In this document: piece by piece, positions 34,429 to 45,916 of the stretch
Position numbering within the stretch: the stretch's first letter is position 1
How the letters are laid out: every line of letters begins with the position of its first letter
Origin: Serratia microhaemolytica
Lineage (GTDB): Bacteria > Pseudomonadota > Gammaproteobacteria > Enterobacterales > Enterobacteriaceae
Direction of reading: 5' to 3'
DNA: 56,322 nucleotides
Assembly: GCF_004011885.1 (NCBI RefSeq)
Contig: NZ_SBEF01000023.1
Location: 1-56,322 of the forward strand
The notes under the pieces: generated by a model
What the model was told of the DNA's origin: nothing
Seen by the model: the letters and a program-made list of their open reading frames with translations, nothing else
The model's database searches: none
Translations under genes and position numbers: made by a program

Positions 34429-36792
34429 ATGAACCCTGAGCGTTCTGAACGCATTGAAATCCCTGTGCTGGCACTGCGTGACGTAGTGGTCTATCCGCAT
34501 ATGGTGATACCACTGTTTGTTGGCCGGGAAAAATCGATTCGCTGTCTTGAAACAGCGATGGATTACGATAAAAAGATCATGTTGGTCGCCCAGAAAGAGG
34601 CGTCGACAGATGAGCCTGGTGTTAACGACTTGTTCTCGGTCGGCACCGTAGCCACCATCCTGCAGATGCTGAAATTACCTGACGGCACAGTCAAAGTGCT
34701 GGTCGAAGGTCTACAGCGTGCGCGCATCACCACACTGTCAGACAACGGTGAGCATTTTTCAGCCAAAGCGGAATATATTGTTTCTCCTGCAATCGAAGAG
34801 CGAGAGCAGGAAGTGCTGGTACGCACAGTCATCAATCAGTTTGAAGGTTACATCAAACTGAACAAAAAAATTCCGCCAGAAGTGCTGACCTCGCTGAATA
34901 GCATCGATGACGCTGCGCGTCTGGCTGACACCATTGCTGCTCATATGCCATTGAAACTGGCTGATAAACAGTCAGTACTTGAAATGTCCGATGTGGCTGA
35001 ACGGCTCGAATATCTAATGGGCATGATGGAATCAGAAATTGACCTGTTGCAGGTAGAGAAGCGTATCCGCAACCGGGTCAAGAAACAGATGGAGAAGAGC
35101 CAGCGCGAGTATTACCTCAACGAGCAGATGAAAGCGATCCAGAAAGAGCTCGGTGAGATGGATAACACGCCGGATGAGCAAGAGGCTTTCAAACGCAAAA
35201 TTGAAGCCGCAAAAATGCCAAAAGAGGCACGCGAGAAAACCGAAGCCGAGTTACAAAAGCTGAAGATGATGTCGCCAATGTCTGCTGAAGCCACGGTAGT
35301 ACGTAGCTACATTGACTGGATGCTACAGGTGCCGTGGCACACAGCCAGTAAAGTGAAGAAAGATCTCGCCAAAGCACAAGAAGTGCTCGACAGTGATCAT
35401 TACGGCCTGGAACGTGTTAAAGAGCGCATCCTTGAGTACCTCGCAGTACAAAGTCGTGTGAAGAAAATTAAAGGTCCAATCCTCTGCTTAGTCGGGCCGC
35501 CAGGGGTTGGTAAAACCTCACTTGGGCAATCTATTGCGCGCGCGACAGGGCGTGAGTATGTGCGCATGGCGCTGGGTGGTGTGCGTGATGAAGCGGAGAT
35601 CCGTGGTCATCGTCGCACTTATATCGGTTCAATGCCGGGTAAATTGATCCAGAAAATGGCCAAAGTGAAGGTGAAAAACCCGCTGTTCCTGCTTGATGAG
35701 ATCGACAAAATGTCATCAGACATGCGTGGTGACCCAGCTTCAGCACTGCTGGAGGTGTTAGATCCGGAGCAGAATGTCGCCTTCAATGATCACTACCTTG
35801 AAGTCGATTATGATCTTTCTGATGTGATGTTTGTCGCCACTTCGAACTCGATGAACATCCCAGCGCCACTGCTTGATCGTATGGAAGTGATTCGCCTTTC
35901 TGGTTACACCGAAGATGAGAAACTCAATATTGCCAAAAAGCATCTGTTGCCTAAACAGATTGAACGCAATGCATTGAAAAAAGGTGAGTTAACGGTTGAT
36001 GATAGCGCGATTATTGGCATCATTCGCTATTACACCCGTGAAGCAGGGGTACGTAGCCTAGAGCGGGAGATCTCGAAACTGTGTCGTAAGGCGGTCAAAG
36101 CCCTGTTGATGGACAAAAAACTCAAGCAGATTGAGATCAACAGTGACAACCTGAAAGATTATCTTGGTGTGCAGCGCGTTGATTATGGTCGCGCGGACAC
36201 CGAGAACCGTGTTGGTCAAGTCACTGGGTTGGCATGGACAGAAGTGGGCGGTGATTTGCTGACCATTGAAACTGCCTGTGTGCCCGGTAAGGGCAAATTG
36301 ACCTACACCGGTTCATTAGGTGAAGTGATGCAGGAGTCGATCCAAGCGGCATTGACAGTGGTACGCTCACGAGCCGAGAAATTGGGTATTAATGCTGATT
36401 TTTATGAAAAGCGCGATATTCACGTTCACGTGCCGGAGGGTGCGACACCGAAGGATGGCCCAAGTGCAGGCATTGCTATGTGTACAGCGCTGGTCTCCTG
36501 TTTAACCGGTAACCCAGTACGTGCTGATGTTGCGATGACGGGAGAAATTACCCTACGTGGTCAGGTCCTGCCGATTGGTGGGCTAAAAGAGAAACTGCTG
36601 GCGGCACATCGTGGTGGAATCAAAACAGTACTGATCCCGTATGATAACAAACGTGATTTGGAAGAGATTGCTGCCAATGTGATTGCTGATCTGGAGATCC
36701 ATCCAGTACAGAAAATTGATGAAGTTCTGAGCATCGCGCTGCAGGACCCGGCATTTGGCGCTCAGCCTGTCGTTAAAGATAGTGATAAATAG
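34429..36792 (+). CDS. lon: ATP-dependent protease Lon
   Basis: Lon of 787 residues (E. coli 784), a hexameric AAA+ serine protease for misfolded and short-lived regulatory proteins. The start is the ATG at 34429 ([13 protein letters not shown]). The in-frame ATG at 34381 lies in the conserved 5' leader after the heat-shock promoter and is not used. It has an N-terminal substrate domain, Walker [10 protein letters not shown] near residue 356, Walker [11 protein letters not shown], and a protease domain with catalytic serine in [11 protein letters not shown] (Ser679 by E. coli numbering) and lysine in [15 protein letters not shown] (Lys722). Confidence 0.98.
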   Translation: MNPERSERIEIPVLALRDVVVYPHMVIPLFVGREKSIRCLETAMDYDKKIMLVAQKEASTDEPGVNDLFSVGTVATILQMLKLPDGTVKVLVEGLQRARITTLSDNGEHFSAKAEYIVSPAIEEREQEVLVRTVINQFEGYIKLNKKIPPEVLTSLNSIDDAARLADTIAAHMPLKLADKQSVLEMSDVAERLEYLMGMMESEIDLLQVEKRIRNRVKKQMEKSQREYYLNEQMKAIQKELGEMDNTPDEQEAFKRKIEAAKMPKEAREKTEAELQKLKMMSPMSAEATVVRSYIDWMLQVPWHTASKVKKDLAKAQEVLDSDHYGLERVKERILEYLAVQSRVKKIKGPILCLVGPPGVGKTSLGQSIARATGREYVRMALGGVRDEAEIRGHRRTYIGSMPGKLIQKMAKVKVKNPLFLLDEIDKMSSDMRGDPASALLEVLDPEQNVAFNDHYLEVDYDLSDVMFVATSNSMNIPAPLLDRMEVIRLSGYTEDEKLNIAKKHLLPKQIERNALKKGELTVDDSAIIGIIRYYTREAGVRSLEREISKLCRKAVKALLMDKKLKQIEINSDNLKDYLGVQRVDYGRADTENRVGQVTGLAWTEVGGDLLTIETACVPGKGKLTYTGSLGEVMQESIQAALTVVRSRAEKLGINADFYEKRDIHVHVPEGATPKDGPSAGIAMCTALVSCLTGNPVRADVAMTGEITLRGQVLPIGGLKEKLLAAHRGGIKTVLIPYDNKRDLEEIAANVIADLEIHPVQKIDEVLSIALQDPAFGAQPVVKDSDK

Positions 36793-36812
36793 CAAAATAT
36801 TTTAAAAAAAGT

Positions 36813-36853
36813 AATGCTGGCAATCCATTTAACCCTTGCCAGCATTTTTTTAT
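36813..36853 (+). terminator. Intrinsic terminator downstream of lon
   Basis: Perfect 11-bp stem AATGCTGGCAA/TTGCCAGCATT (36813-36823 with 36836-36846) followed by a T-run. Confidence 0.92.
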
Positions 36854-36996
36854 ACCGCTAAGTTAGAGCCTGCTAGCTAGGCCTGCTTTGGTATTTGATA
36901 TCTTGCCAAGGTATGGTGGGATTGATATAACAACTTTGTTGTCGCCATCGTGGATTTTTTTCGGTGCGATGCTTGAATTCTATAGGGGATAATTGA

Positions 36997-37269
36997 GTGA
37001 ATAAGTCACAACTGATCGACAAAATTGCCGCAGGTGCTAATATTTCTAAGGCCGCAGCAGGGAGGGCTCTGGATGCAATTCTGGACTCCGTTACCGAATC
37101 TCTGCAGGAAGGAACAGATGTTGCACTGGTTGGTTTTGGTTCTTTTACGGTACGTGAACGCTCTGAACGCACTGGTCGTAATCCACAAACCGGTAAAGAA
37201 ATTAAAATTGCAGCTACCAAGGTTCCTGTTTTTCGTCCAGGAAAAGCGCTGAAAGACGCAGTAAACTGA
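36997..37269 (+). CDS. hupB: DNA-binding protein HU-beta
   Basis: HU beta subunit of 90 residues, a histone-like dimeric protein that bends and compacts DNA. It starts with GTG ([20 protein letters not shown]) after AGGGGA, as in E. coli. The DNA-binding arm motif [12 protein letters not shown] with the conserved intercalating proline is present. It lies between lon and ppiD, the standard enteric order. Confidence 0.98.
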   Translation: MNKSQLIDKIAAGANISKAAAGRALDAILDSVTESLQEGTDVALVGFGSFTVRERSERTGRNPQTGKEIKIAATKVPVFRPGKALKDAVN

Positions 37270-37344
37270 TTACCACGCCAAGTGACTCGTGTTATGGCAA
37301 CAACAATCGACTGACGCGGCGATACTGGTAAGGTAAGATAGCAG

Positions 37345-37375
37345 GCGCATCAAACAGGATGCGCTTTTTTATTTT
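37345..37375 (+). terminator. Intrinsic terminator downstream of hupB
   Basis: Perfect 7-bp stem GCGCATC/GATGCGC with loop AAACAG and a following T-run, between hupB and ppiD. Confidence 0.9.
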
Positions 37376-37438
37376 GTTGCAGGTAACTAACCTGCGCAAG
37401 GGTTGTTAATCCACATCACAGCGGAGAGTTGTCACACT

Positions 37439-39322
37439 ATGATGGACAATTTACGCGCGGCAGCTAACCACGTCGTGCTAAAAATAATCCTGGGTCTAAT
37501 CGTACTGTCATTTGTATTGACTGGCGTCGGTAATTACCTCATTGGTGGTTCCAGTGATTACGCAGCAAAAGTTAATGGTCAAGTGATTGGAAGAGCCCAG
37601 TTAGAACAGGCGTTCCAGAGTGAGCGCAATACCCTACAGCAGCAACTGGGTGACCAGTTTTCGATGCTAGCCAGTAATGAAGGCTACATGCAGCAACTGC
37701 GTTATCAGGTATTGTCACAGTTGATCGACAAAGTATTACTTGATCAGTATGCCAAACAGCTCAGCCTGAATATCAGTGATGAACAGGTCAAAGCGGCTAT
37801 CCGACAGGAGCCTTACTTTCAAACTGATGGACGGTTTGACAACGCTAAATATCTCGAACTGATTGGCCGTCTTGGGTACAGCGCCGAGAATTATGCCCAA
37901 TCGATGCGTCAGCAGTTGATCAATCAGCAGATGATTGAAGGTTTCAGCCTCGGCAGCATTGTGCCACCGAATGAAGCACAAGCAGTGATCTCGCTGTTAT
38001 TACAACAGCGTGATGTACGTCTCGCCACACTAGATCTGAAAGCGATAGAAGCTAAACAGAGTGTTAGCGATGAGGAACTCAGCGCTTATTACGACCAAAA
38101 TAAGAACAGCTTTTTGGCACCAGAGCAGGTCAAGGTCAGCTACATTCTGCTTGATGCCAATGTGTTGCAGCAGAACATTCAGATTGCAGAAGCAGACATC
38201 GCTGCCTATTACGCACAACATCAGAGCAGTTTCGGCCAACCTGAACAGAAAAAATTCCGCATCATCCAACTTGCCAGTGAAGCGGAAGCACAAGCAGTGC
38301 TAAAAATGTTACAGAACGGTGCTGATTTCGCCAAATTAGCTAAAGAAAAATCGACAGATATCATCTCAAAGCGTAATGGCGGCGCATTAGATTGGATGAC
38401 GTCAAATGAGATGAGTGATGAACTGAAGCTAGCCAACCTGACTGAAAAGGGACAATTGTCTGCAGTGATCTCCTCTTCAGTAGGGTATCTAATCGTTCGT
38501 TTGGATGAAATCAAAGCTCCAGTGATCAAACCACTGAGCGAAGTACATGCCGAAATAACCCAGTTACTGAAGAGAGAAAAAGCACTTGATGCTTTCTATG
38601 CACTGCAACAGAAGATCAATGAAGCAGTCACCAGCGACAATGAATCTTTAGCCAGTGCTGAAGAGGCAGCGGGTCTGAAGGCGGTGCAGACAGAGTGGTT
38701 TACGCGAGATAATGTGCCTGAGGTGCTTAATTACCAACAAGTTGTTCAGGCTATCTTCTCTGATGCACTGATTGGTGATAGCGGCTCACCGGGCAATAAT
38801 TCGGATATCATTTCGGTTGAAGGTGATCGTGCATTGGTATTGCGTGTGGTCGCGCATCAGCCAGAAGAGATTGAGCCATTCGACAAGGTGAAGTCGCGTG
38901 TGCTGGAGACAGTGAAACGCAACAAGGCATTGCAACAGGCTAGACTACAAGCTGAAAAGCTATTGGTTGAGCTGAACCAAGGCAAAGGCGAAGAAGCAAT
39001 CAAAGCTGCTGGGTTAACATTTGCTGAACGGCAGACTATGTCACGTGAACAAGCAGATCGGCAGTTGTCTGACACTATCTTCTCATTAGCACATCCCGCA
39101 GCGGGTAAAGTTAGCTATGGCCTAGCGCAAGATAGCCAAGGAAACATTGTGATCATTGCGCTTGATGCAGTAAAACCTGGCGAACTACCAGCAGACAAGA
39201 TGAACACCTTTATGCAACAGATGGAGAACAATGCGGCCAACGTTGCTTTGGAGTCATTGTTAGCCAATCTGCGCAAAGATGCCTCGATAAAAATGGGTAT
39301 CACTGAACAGTCACCGCGCTAA
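37439..39322 (+). CDS. ppiD: Periplasmic folding chaperone PpiD
   Basis: PpiD of 627 residues (E. coli 623), anchored in the inner membrane by one N-terminal helix (about residues 13-35, VVLKIILGLIVLSFVLTGVG) with a large periplasmic SurA-like chaperone part. It associates with SecYEG and helps newly exported proteins. One degenerate parvulin domain lies at about residues 265-355 (DFAKLAKEKSTDIISKRNGG, GYLIVRLDEI). The start is the first of two adjacent ATG codons at 37439 (MMDNLRAAANH), as in E. coli; the frame is open 12 codons upstream. Confidence 0.97.
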   Translation: MMDNLRAAANHVVLKIILGLIVLSFVLTGVGNYLIGGSSDYAAKVNGQVIGRAQLEQAFQSERNTLQQQLGDQFSMLASNEGYMQQLRYQVLSQLIDKVLLDQYAKQLSLNISDEQVKAAIRQEPYFQTDGRFDNAKYLELIGRLGYSAENYAQSMRQQLINQQMIEGFSLGSIVPPNEAQAVISLLLQQRDVRLATLDLKAIEAKQSVSDEELSAYYDQNKNSFLAPEQVKVSYILLDANVLQQNIQIAEADIAAYYAQHQSSFGQPEQKKFRIIQLASEAEAQAVLKMLQNGADFAKLAKEKSTDIISKRNGGALDWMTSNEMSDELKLANLTEKGQLSAVISSSVGYLIVRLDEIKAPVIKPLSEVHAEITQLLKREKALDAFYALQQKINEAVTSDNESLASAEEAAGLKAVQTEWFTRDNVPEVLNYQQVVQAIFSDALIGDSGSPGNNSDIISVEGDRALVLRVVAHQPEEIEPFDKVKSRVLETVKRNKALQQARLQAEKLLVELNQGKGEEAIKAAGLTFAERQTMSREQADRQLSDTIFSLAHPAAGKVSYGLAQDSQGNIVIIALDAVKPGELPADKMNTFMQQMENNAANVALESLLANLRKDASIKMGITEQSPR

Positions 39323-40090
<768 letters not shown>

Positions 40091-40100
40091 CCCACTTACT

Positions 40101-40133
40101 GCGGCTGTTTACTAGCAACAATACGACAGCCGC
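40101..40133. terminator. Hairpin between ybaV and the tRNA-Lys genes
   Basis: An 8-bp stem GCGGCTGT/ACAGCCGC with a 17-nt loop, 10 nt after the ybaV stop and downstream of the convergent tRNA-Lys pair. No T-run on either strand, so terminator function is only possible. Confidence 0.35.
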
Positions 40134-40252
40134 ATATTGGCCATTACTGTGATCAACCGCAGCATAGCGAAGTGATAACAAGACGCTGACGTCAGCTAAC
40201 AGCAGGAACAATTAGCACAGATTTGGCAATGGATAGCAGCGGAAAGTGATAG

Positions 40253-40328
40253 TGGTGGGTCGTGCAGGATTCGAACCTGCGACCAATTGATTAAAAGTCA
40301 ACTGCTCTACCGACTGAGCTAACGACCC
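40253..40328 (-). tRNA. tRNA-Lys (anticodon TTT), distal copy
   Basis: A 76-nt tRNA on the minus strand beginning GGGTCGTTAGCTC and ending in an encoded CCA. The anticodon loop is CTTTTAA with anticodon TTT at 40295-40293. It is identical in sequence to the second copy 47 nt away. In E. coli a cluster of lysine and valine tRNAs follows cpoB; this pair occupies that position. Confidence 0.97.
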
Positions 40329-40375
40329 ATCGTAAGGATGGTACTGCTTACTTACTGTGGATAAATCTTAAGAAT

Positions 40376-40451
40376 TGGTGGGTCGTGCAGGATTCGAACC
40401 TGCGACCAATTGATTAAAAGTCAACTGCTCTACCGACTGAGCTAACGACCC
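40376..40451 (-). tRNA. lysT: tRNA-Lys (anticodon TTT), proximal copy
   Basis: A 76-nt tRNA on the minus strand, identical to the other copy, with anticodon TTT at 40418-40416 and an encoded CCA end. It is the first tRNA gene downstream of cpoB, equivalent in position to lysT of E. coli. No tRNA-Val genes are interspersed here. Confidence 0.97.
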
Positions 40452-40778
40452 AACACACGTTGCCAACTACTGATCACCTGCTCTTCGGCAATCGTGCTAT
40501 AGCACCATAAGTTGAAAAACTGGCTGATTAAAAAAATCACCACTCAGGCAAATTGCCGGTCAAAAAATCAATTAGCTGTTAAAAAACAACGGCATTGATG
40601 ACAGGCAGACAGCTGCAAGCGTTCAACAAGATGTCTTGGCAACGGCGGCATATATTACTAATTTATCCGGGCAGTGCAACCTAAATTTTCATCTATGACA
40701 CTCGATTGCTTGTTATCTGCCCAGAAGATGAGCTAAATCATCCGCAACACAATCAATCTGTGGTCTGGATGAGGTTAT
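40452..40778. other. Intergenic region between cpoB and tRNA-Lys
   Basis: A 327-nt A+T-rich stretch. I see no gene, strong hairpin or repeat in it. It should contain the promoter of the tRNA pair on the minus strand. Confidence 0.45.
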
Positions 40779-41507
40779 CTACAAGCTGGATACGCGTTTC
40801 TTGGCCAACTTGGCTGCCTCGCTGTTTGGATATAACTTACTCACTTGTTGATAAACTGCTTTGGCCTTTTCCAGTTGCCCCTTCTCCTGCATGATCACAC
40901 CCACTTTGTACATTGCATCCGGTGCTTTGGCTGAATTGGGGTAATTCTTGACCACTACTGCATAGTAATAGCTGGCTTCGTCTCGCTGTCCTTTATTGTT
41001 GTAGAACAACTGACCTAACCAGTAGTTGGCATTCGGCTGATAGCTTGACTGAGGATAACGTTTGATAAAGCTCTGAAACGCGCTGATTGCCTCATCATAC
41101 TGTTTTTTCTCCAACGCCAGCGTCACTGCAATGCTGTAGTCACTGTGCTCATTGGCGGGTTCAGCAGCAGCTTGTGCGGGAGTTGCAGCTGTTACAGATT
41201 CTGGTTTTTGCTCTACTTGGGTCAGTGATTCAACTTGCTGATAAAGCTGTTTTTGTTGTTCAGTTAACTGCTGTAGCTTATGCTGGGTTTCCTGAAGCTG
41301 ACCACGCAGCATATCGATATCACGCTGATTATCAGAGAGTTGTCGCTGGATCTGATTCAATAACTGCCCACGTGCATAACTGATGCGCTCAAGCGAGGTA
41401 AGGCGATCAGCAACAGAGTTTGTACTGTTGCTTGCCGCCTGTAGCAAGGATGGTGTGGCTGTTAGCAGCAGAGTCGCCAGCAAAGGTAAGATTAAACGCA
41501 TTTTCAT
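40779..41507 (-). CDS. cpoB: Cell division coordinator CpoB
   Basis: CpoB (YbgF) of 242 residues, a periplasmic protein that coordinates Tol-Pal with PBP1B during septation. It has a signal peptide (1 to about 24, ending LLQA), a Gln-rich coiled-coil trimerisation region (about 30-100) and C-terminal TPR repeats (about 120-240) with NYWLGQLFYNNKGQRDEASY and similar units. It lies 9 nt after pal with GAGGT as ribosome binding site. Confidence 0.96.
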   Translation of the reverse strand: MKMRLILPLLATLLLTATPSLLQAASNSTNSVADRLTSLERISYARGQLLNQIQRQLSDNQRDIDMLRGQLQETQHKLQQLTEQQKQLYQQVESLTQVEQKPESVTAATPAQAAAEPANEHSDYSIAVTLALEKKQYDEAISAFQSFIKRYPQSSYQPNANYWLGQLFYNNKGQRDEASYYYAVVVKNYPNSAKAPDAMYKVGVIMQEKGQLEKAKAVYQQVSKLYPNSEAAKLAKKRVSSL

Positions 41508-41516
41508 CGGTTAACC

Positions 41517-42077
41517 TCAATACACCAGAACGGCTCGACGGTTTTTAGACCATGCCGTCTCATCGTGGCCAAGCACCGCCGGCTTCTCTTTGCCAAATGA
41601 GACGATAGTGATCTGTTCAGCTAACACCCCTTTGCCTTGCAGATACATTTGCACCGCATTAGCCCGTAGCTCCCCCAGAGCAATATTGTATTCTGGTGTG
41701 CCCCGTTCATCAGCGTGCCCTTCTATTTTGACTTTATAAGTTGGATTGCTACGCAGAAAAGTAGCATGAGCATCAAGTAACTGGGCAAACTCAGGACTAA
41801 TGTCGTATTTATCAAAAGCAAAGTAAACGGTGTTATTTCTTTGCAATTCTTCGCGTTGCAAACGTGCCTGCTCTGCGATTGACAATTGTGGGGTTGGATA
41901 GCCGCTAGCGCCTGAGCCAGTAGCACCGTTACTGGCGCTGCTGTCGACTGACGAACTACCGGTTCTGGCTGTATTTGAACTACAAGCTACCGCTAGAAAC
42001 AGCGGCAGTGTCAACACGATGCTTTTGCTGACAACATTTTTCATCACCAGAGATTTGAACACGTTATTCAGTTGCAT
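41517..42077 (-). CDS. pal: Peptidoglycan-associated lipoprotein Pal
   Basis: Outer-membrane lipoprotein of 186 residues that binds peptidoglycan through an OmpA-like domain and links it to TolB and TolA. The start is the ATG at 42077 ([14 protein letters not shown]) after AAGGATC. The lipobox is AVAC near residue 32; the signal region is about 12 residues longer than in E. coli. The OmpA-like domain shows [10 protein letters not shown] and [17 protein letters not shown]. In the LGExRA segment the first arginine of the usual GERRA is leucine (GELRA), while the arginine next to alanine is kept. Confidence 0.97.
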   Translation of the reverse strand: MQLNNVFKSLVMKNVVSKSIVLTLPLFLAVACSSNTARTGSSSVDSSASNGATGSGASGYPTPQLSIAEQARLQREELQRNNTVYFAFDKYDISPEFAQLLDAHATFLRSNPTYKVKIEGHADERGTPEYNIALGELRANAVQMYLQGKGVLAEQITIVSFGKEKPAVLGHDETAWSKNRRAVLVY

Positions 42078-42184
42078 GTTTGATCCTTGTGTGGAATTTA
42101 TTGGTGACATCACCAAGCCAGTGTTGGTGGATTAATGCAGCCCCAGTGACATGGAAGCTGCAACGCGAGTTCTTGTCTGCTTGG

Positions 42185-43477
42185 TTACAGATAGGGTGAC
42201 CAAGCGGGAAATTTAACCTGCCCATCGGTTGCTGGTAATCGAGCTTTGAAGCGCCCATCGCTGGAAACCAGTTGTAGCACTGAGCCTAAGCCTTGTGTCG
42301 AGCTATAGATCACCATGGTACCGTTGGGGGCGATACTTGGTGTCTCATCAAGAAAAGTATCGGTAAGTTGTTGCACACTGCCAGATGTCAGATCTTGCTT
42401 CACCAAATGCTGCTTGCCCTGGTTGGAACTGACCATCACCAAGAATTTACCATCAGCGCTGATATCGGCATTCTGATTCTGTGCTCCCTCCCAGGTTAAA
42501 CGTTGCGGTATACCGCCACTGGCACTGATCTTATAAATCTGTGGTCGACCGCCCAGATCAGAGGTATAGATAAGCGACTGGCTATCCGGCGTCCAAACTG
42601 GTTCAGTATTATTGTTACGGCCACGAGTGATTTGCGAGATCTGCCTAGATTGCAGATCCATCACATAGAGGTTCAGGCTACCACTCTTCGACAGTGCAAA
42701 CGCCAAGCGAGTGCCATCAGGTGAAAATGCGGGGGCACCGTTATGACGAGGAAAAGCAGCAACTTGCTGTACATTGCCATTGGCCAAAGTCTTAACCACC
42801 AACACCGAACGGCCACTTTCAAAGGTGACATAGGCCAGCTTGCTGCCATCGTGTGACCAGGCTGGAGACATTAATGGTTCAGGGGAACGGTGAACAACAA
42901 ATTGATTGTATCCATCATAATCGGCGACACGCAGCTCGTAAGGCAACTTGCCGGTATTGGTATGCACGACATAAGCAATACGGGTACGAAATGCGCCTTT
43001 AATCGCGGTCAATTTCTCAAACACTTCATCGCTGGCGGTATGGGCAGCATAACGTAGCCACTGTTTCGTCACTTTATACTGATTTTGTGCCAGAATTGTT
43101 CCCGGTGCAGCAGCAGTATCGACCAACTGATAGGAGACCAGATAACCGTTATCGGCATCAGGCTGGATCTGACCAACCACCACCGCATCAATGCCTAAAG
43201 CCGCCCAAGCCGCAGGCGTCAGCTCGGAAACACTACCCGGTTGTTGTGGCATACGCGCGACATCAATCGGATTAAATTTACCGCTATTACGTAAGTCCGC
43301 AGCAATAACAGCGCCAATCTCCTCCGGCACTTTGCTGGAACCGAGCCATTTAAATGGCACCACCGCAATCGGGCGTGCAGAGTCGACGCCCTGGGTTATT
43401 TCAATACGCACTTGCGCCTGCACAACGAATGCACAGCAAACTAACAGGGTAAGCAAAATTTGAGATAGCCGCTTCAT
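42185..43477 (-). CDS. tolB: Tol-Pal system protein TolB
   Basis: Periplasmic TolB of 430 residues, the E. coli length. A signal peptide (1-21, ending VVQA) is followed by an N-terminal domain that contacts TolA, then a six-bladed beta-propeller that binds Pal. Propeller motifs such as [29 protein letters not shown] and [15 protein letters not shown] recur. The ATG follows GGAGA. Confidence 0.98.
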   Translation of the reverse strand: MKRLSQILLTLLVCCAFVVQAQVRIEITQGVDSARPIAVVPFKWLGSSKVPEEIGAVIAADLRNSGKFNPIDVARMPQQPGSVSELTPAAWAALGIDAVVVGQIQPDADNGYLVSYQLVDTAAAPGTILAQNQYKVTKQWLRYAAHTASDEVFEKLTAIKGAFRTRIAYVVHTNTGKLPYELRVADYDGYNQFVVHRSPEPLMSPAWSHDGSKLAYVTFESGRSVLVVKTLANGNVQQVAAFPRHNGAPAFSPDGTRLAFALSKSGSLNLYVMDLQSRQISQITRGRNNNTEPVWTPDSQSLIYTSDLGGRPQIYKISASGGIPQRLTWEGAQNQNADISADGKFLVMVSSNQGKQHLVKQDLTSGSVQQLTDTFLDETPSIAPNGTMVIYSSTQGLGSVLQLVSSDGRFKARLPATDGQVKFPAWSPYL

Positions 43478-43607
43478 CTCGTCTCCAGAGTGAGAGCATA
43501 AGTGCTCATTAATTCATCACAATCAACAGGGTAAACATTATTTTGCCTGGTTGGGTCACCACCGGCTCACCACCTAGCGGGTTAGCGCCATTTTGCCCGC
43601 CAGATTA

Positions 43608-44735
43608 TCACGGTTTAAATTCAAGAACGGCATCTTTGAAGTATTGATATACCGCCTGGTTCGGTGGTTTGGGAATATTGGCCAATTTGGCGGAAGAAAT
43701 GGCCAATTGGCACAACACTGCATCACCGCCAACTGCAGTGATCTGTTTAAAATTACCTTCTGGATCAAGCGCAATATGCAGACTACATGTCTTGCCAACA
43801 AACAGAGTGGGATCAAAGAATTTTTCTCTAATCGCTGCCTGGATCTGGCTGGCATAACCAGAAACATCAACACCACTCGCACCGACAGTCTTAGCACTAC
43901 CTTGGCCGGCTGGTTTATCACTACCAGGGGTATTGGTGCTGCTGATTTGGGGGGCACGACTGTCATCAGCCAAGTCACCAAACAGGTTCTCGACCGCAGC
44001 AGACTGTTTGGCGGCTTCTGCCTCCGCCGCCTTTTTCGCTTGTTCTGCAGCAGCACGCTGCTTTGCTTGTTCTGCTGCTTTTCTTTCTGCCTCGGCAGCG
44101 GCGCGTTGCTTAGCGGCTTCAGCCGCTTTTTTCTCGGCTTCTACTGCGGCACGTTGTGCTTCTTCTGCCCGTTTTTTCGCCTCAGCCTGTTTCTTAGCCT
44201 CTTCCTCTGCCTTTTTCCGTGCCAGTGCTTGGGCAGCCGCTAATTTTTCTGCTTCGGCTTTCGCCTTAGCAGCGGCAGCCTCAGCCGCTTGTTGCTGCTG
44301 TTTCGCTTTAGCGATTGCCTCTTCAGTTGCCTTTTGCTGCTCAGCGGCGATACGCTGCTGCTCTGCACGCGCTCTGGCTTCTTGTTCTGCTTTCTCTTGT
44401 GCCAGCAAACGTTCGCGTTCCAACTGCTTTAGGCGCTGCTGCTCGGCGGCCTGTTTTTGCTGTAGCTCCTCAGCCTGCTGTTGTGCCCTCTTTTCACGCA
44501 ACTGTTCGGCACGCTGTAGATCACTGGCTTGCTGTTGTTGACGGTGATACTGTTCAGCCAAAGCAGCAGGATCAACCATAATGGCATCAATTGCCACGCC
44601 GTCACCACCCGCACTCACTTCGGCTCTCTGATATAAAGAACCCCAAATGATTAGCGCGAGTACCAGAACATGCAAAATTACTGACACCACTACTGCACGT
44701 TTTAGTTTATGGTTTTGTCCTGTTGTTTTTACCAA
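43608..44735 (-). CDS. tolA: Tol-Pal energy-transducing protein TolA
   Basis: TolA of 375 residues (E. coli 421). It couples the TolQR proton motor in the inner membrane to Pal in the outer membrane. Domain I has one membrane helix (about residues 14-34). Domain II is a long Ala/Lys/Glu/Gln-rich helix and accounts for the shorter length. Domain III (about 290-375) has the disulfide cysteines in KTCSLHI and VLCQLA. The frame begins with TTG (MVKTTGQNHKLKRA), aligning exactly with the E. coli GTG start; the only nearby ATG reads into a stop after four codons. Confidence 0.96.
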   Translation of the reverse strand: MVKTTGQNHKLKRAVVVSVILHVLVLALIIWGSLYQRAEVSAGGDGVAIDAIMVDPAALAEQYHRQQQQASDLQRAEQLREKRAQQQAEELQQKQAAEQQRLKQLERERLLAQEKAEQEARARAEQQRIAAEQQKATEEAIAKAKQQQQAAEAAAAKAKAEAEKLAAAQALARKKAEEEAKKQAEAKKRAEEAQRAAVEAEKKAAEAAKQRAAAEAERKAAEQAKQRAAAEQAKKAAEAEAAKQSAAVENLFGDLADDSRAPQISSTNTPGSDKPAGQGSAKTVGASGVDVSGYASQIQAAIREKFFDPTLFVGKTCSLHIALDPEGNFKQITAVGGDAVLCQLAISSAKLANIPKPPNQAVYQYFKDAVLEFKP

Positions 44736-44789
44736 AGTAGCATCTCAAAAACGGGTCATTAAAGGGATCACACTGACTGCTGTTTGCAG

Positions 44790-45218
44790 TTAGATTGGCT
44801 GCGTCATTAAACCAACTGAGGTGACGCCAGCTTGATGCAATATATTTAGTGCCTTAATAATTTCATCGTAGGGGACATCTTTGGCACCCCCAATAAGAAA
44901 CACGGTCTTTGGCTCTAATGCCAGGCGCGACTTGGCTTCGACGGCGATCTGTGCTGGCACTAACGACTCCATCCGCGAGTTATCAATCACCAAGGTATAT
45001 TGACCAACACCGGCAACTTCCAAGATCACTGGCGGTCTCTCGCTACCGGAGACGGTTTTGGCATCTGCGGCATCGGGGAGATCAACCTGCACACTCTGGC
45101 TAATAATCGGCGCTGTAGCCATAAATATCAGCAGTAAGACCAATAGCACATCCAGCAGCGGAACGATGTTGATTTCCGATTTTAGCTCGCGCCGAGAGCG
45201 TCGATTTCTGCTTACCAT
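44790..45218 (-). CDS. tolR: Tol-Pal proton-channel protein TolR
   Basis: TolR of 142 residues (ExbD family), with one membrane helix containing the proton-channel aspartate Asp23 (PLLDVLLVLLLIF) and a periplasmic domain ending VTSVGLMTQPI. With TolQ it forms the proton-driven motor that energises TolA. AGGAG precedes the ATG; tolQ ends 8 nt upstream. Confidence 0.97.
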   Translation of the reverse strand: MVSRNRRSRRELKSEINIVPLLDVLLVLLLIFMATAPIISQSVQVDLPDAADAKTVSGSERPPVILEVAGVGQYTLVIDNSRMESLVPAQIAVEAKSRLALEPKTVFLIGGAKDVPYDEIIKALNILHQAGVTSVGLMTQPI

Positions 45219-45226
45219 ATCTGCTC

Positions 45227-45916
45227 CTACTGCGGCTGATTCTCTTTAGAGAATGCTTGGCGGTGCAAAATAGCCGTAAACTCCTCAATGAAGTTGTCAT
45301 AATTTTGCTCAAGCTTACTCACGCGCAAATTGAGGCGGTTATAGGCCATCACCGCAGGGATGGCAGCAAACAAGCCGATCGCAGTAGCAATCAGTGCTTC
45401 GGCAATCCCGGGTGCCACCATTTGTAATGTGGCTTGTTTGACAGCACCAAGCGCAATAAAGGCATGCATAATGCCCCAGACAGTGCCAAACAGCCCGATA
45501 TAAGGACTGACAGAACCGATGGTGCCAAGAAAGGGAATATGATTTTCCAGTGCCTCTATTTCACGGTTCATCGCAATACGCATCGCTCGCGAGGCACCTT
45601 CAATCACCGATTCAGCCGCATGATTGTTAGTACGGTGCAAACGGATGAACTCTTTGAAACCGGCATGGAAGATCTGCTCTGAGCCTGTGAGCGTCTCGCG
45701 CCGTGGCTGACTCTCTTGGTAAAGGCGAGAAAGCTCAACACCCGACCAGAATTTATCTTCAAATGTTTCTGCATTACGGCTGGCGGCATTGAGAATGCGC
45801 GTGCGCTGGATAATGATTGCCCAAGAAGCAATAGAGAAGCCGATCAAAATCAGCATCACAATCTGCACTAACAGACTGGCTTTCAGGAACAAATCCAGGA
45901 TATTCATATCTGTCAC
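45227..45916 (-). CDS. tolQ: Tol-Pal proton-channel protein TolQ
   Basis: TolQ of 229 residues (ExbB/MotA family) with three membrane helices: [20 protein letters not shown] near the N-terminus and two more in about 135-190, including [13 protein letters not shown]. It starts with GTG ([13 protein letters not shown]), as in E. coli, after GGAG. The start overlaps the ybgC stop by 4 nt. Confidence 0.97.
   Translation of the reverse strand: MTDMNILDLFLKASLLVQIVMLILIGFSIASWAIIIQRTRILNAASRNAETFEDKFWSGVELSRLYQESQPRRETLTGSEQIFHAGFKEFIRLHRTNNHAAESVIEGASRAMRIAMNREIEALENHIPFLGTIGSVSPYIGLFGTVWGIMHAFIALGAVKQATLQMVAPGIAEALIATAIGLFAAIPAVMAYNRLNLRVSKLEQNYDNFIEEFTAILHRQAFSKENQPQ

Noticed and set aside
40706-40894. 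A 62-codon plus-strand frame near cpoB
   Set aside because: It overlaps the cpoB 3' end in antisense and shows no conserved features.
43593-44541. Long plus-strand open frames (216 and 202 codons) over tolA
   Set aside because: They are antisense shadows of the Ala/Lys/Glu-rich repeats of TolA; their Ser/Cys/Phe-rich products reflect the complementary codons only.
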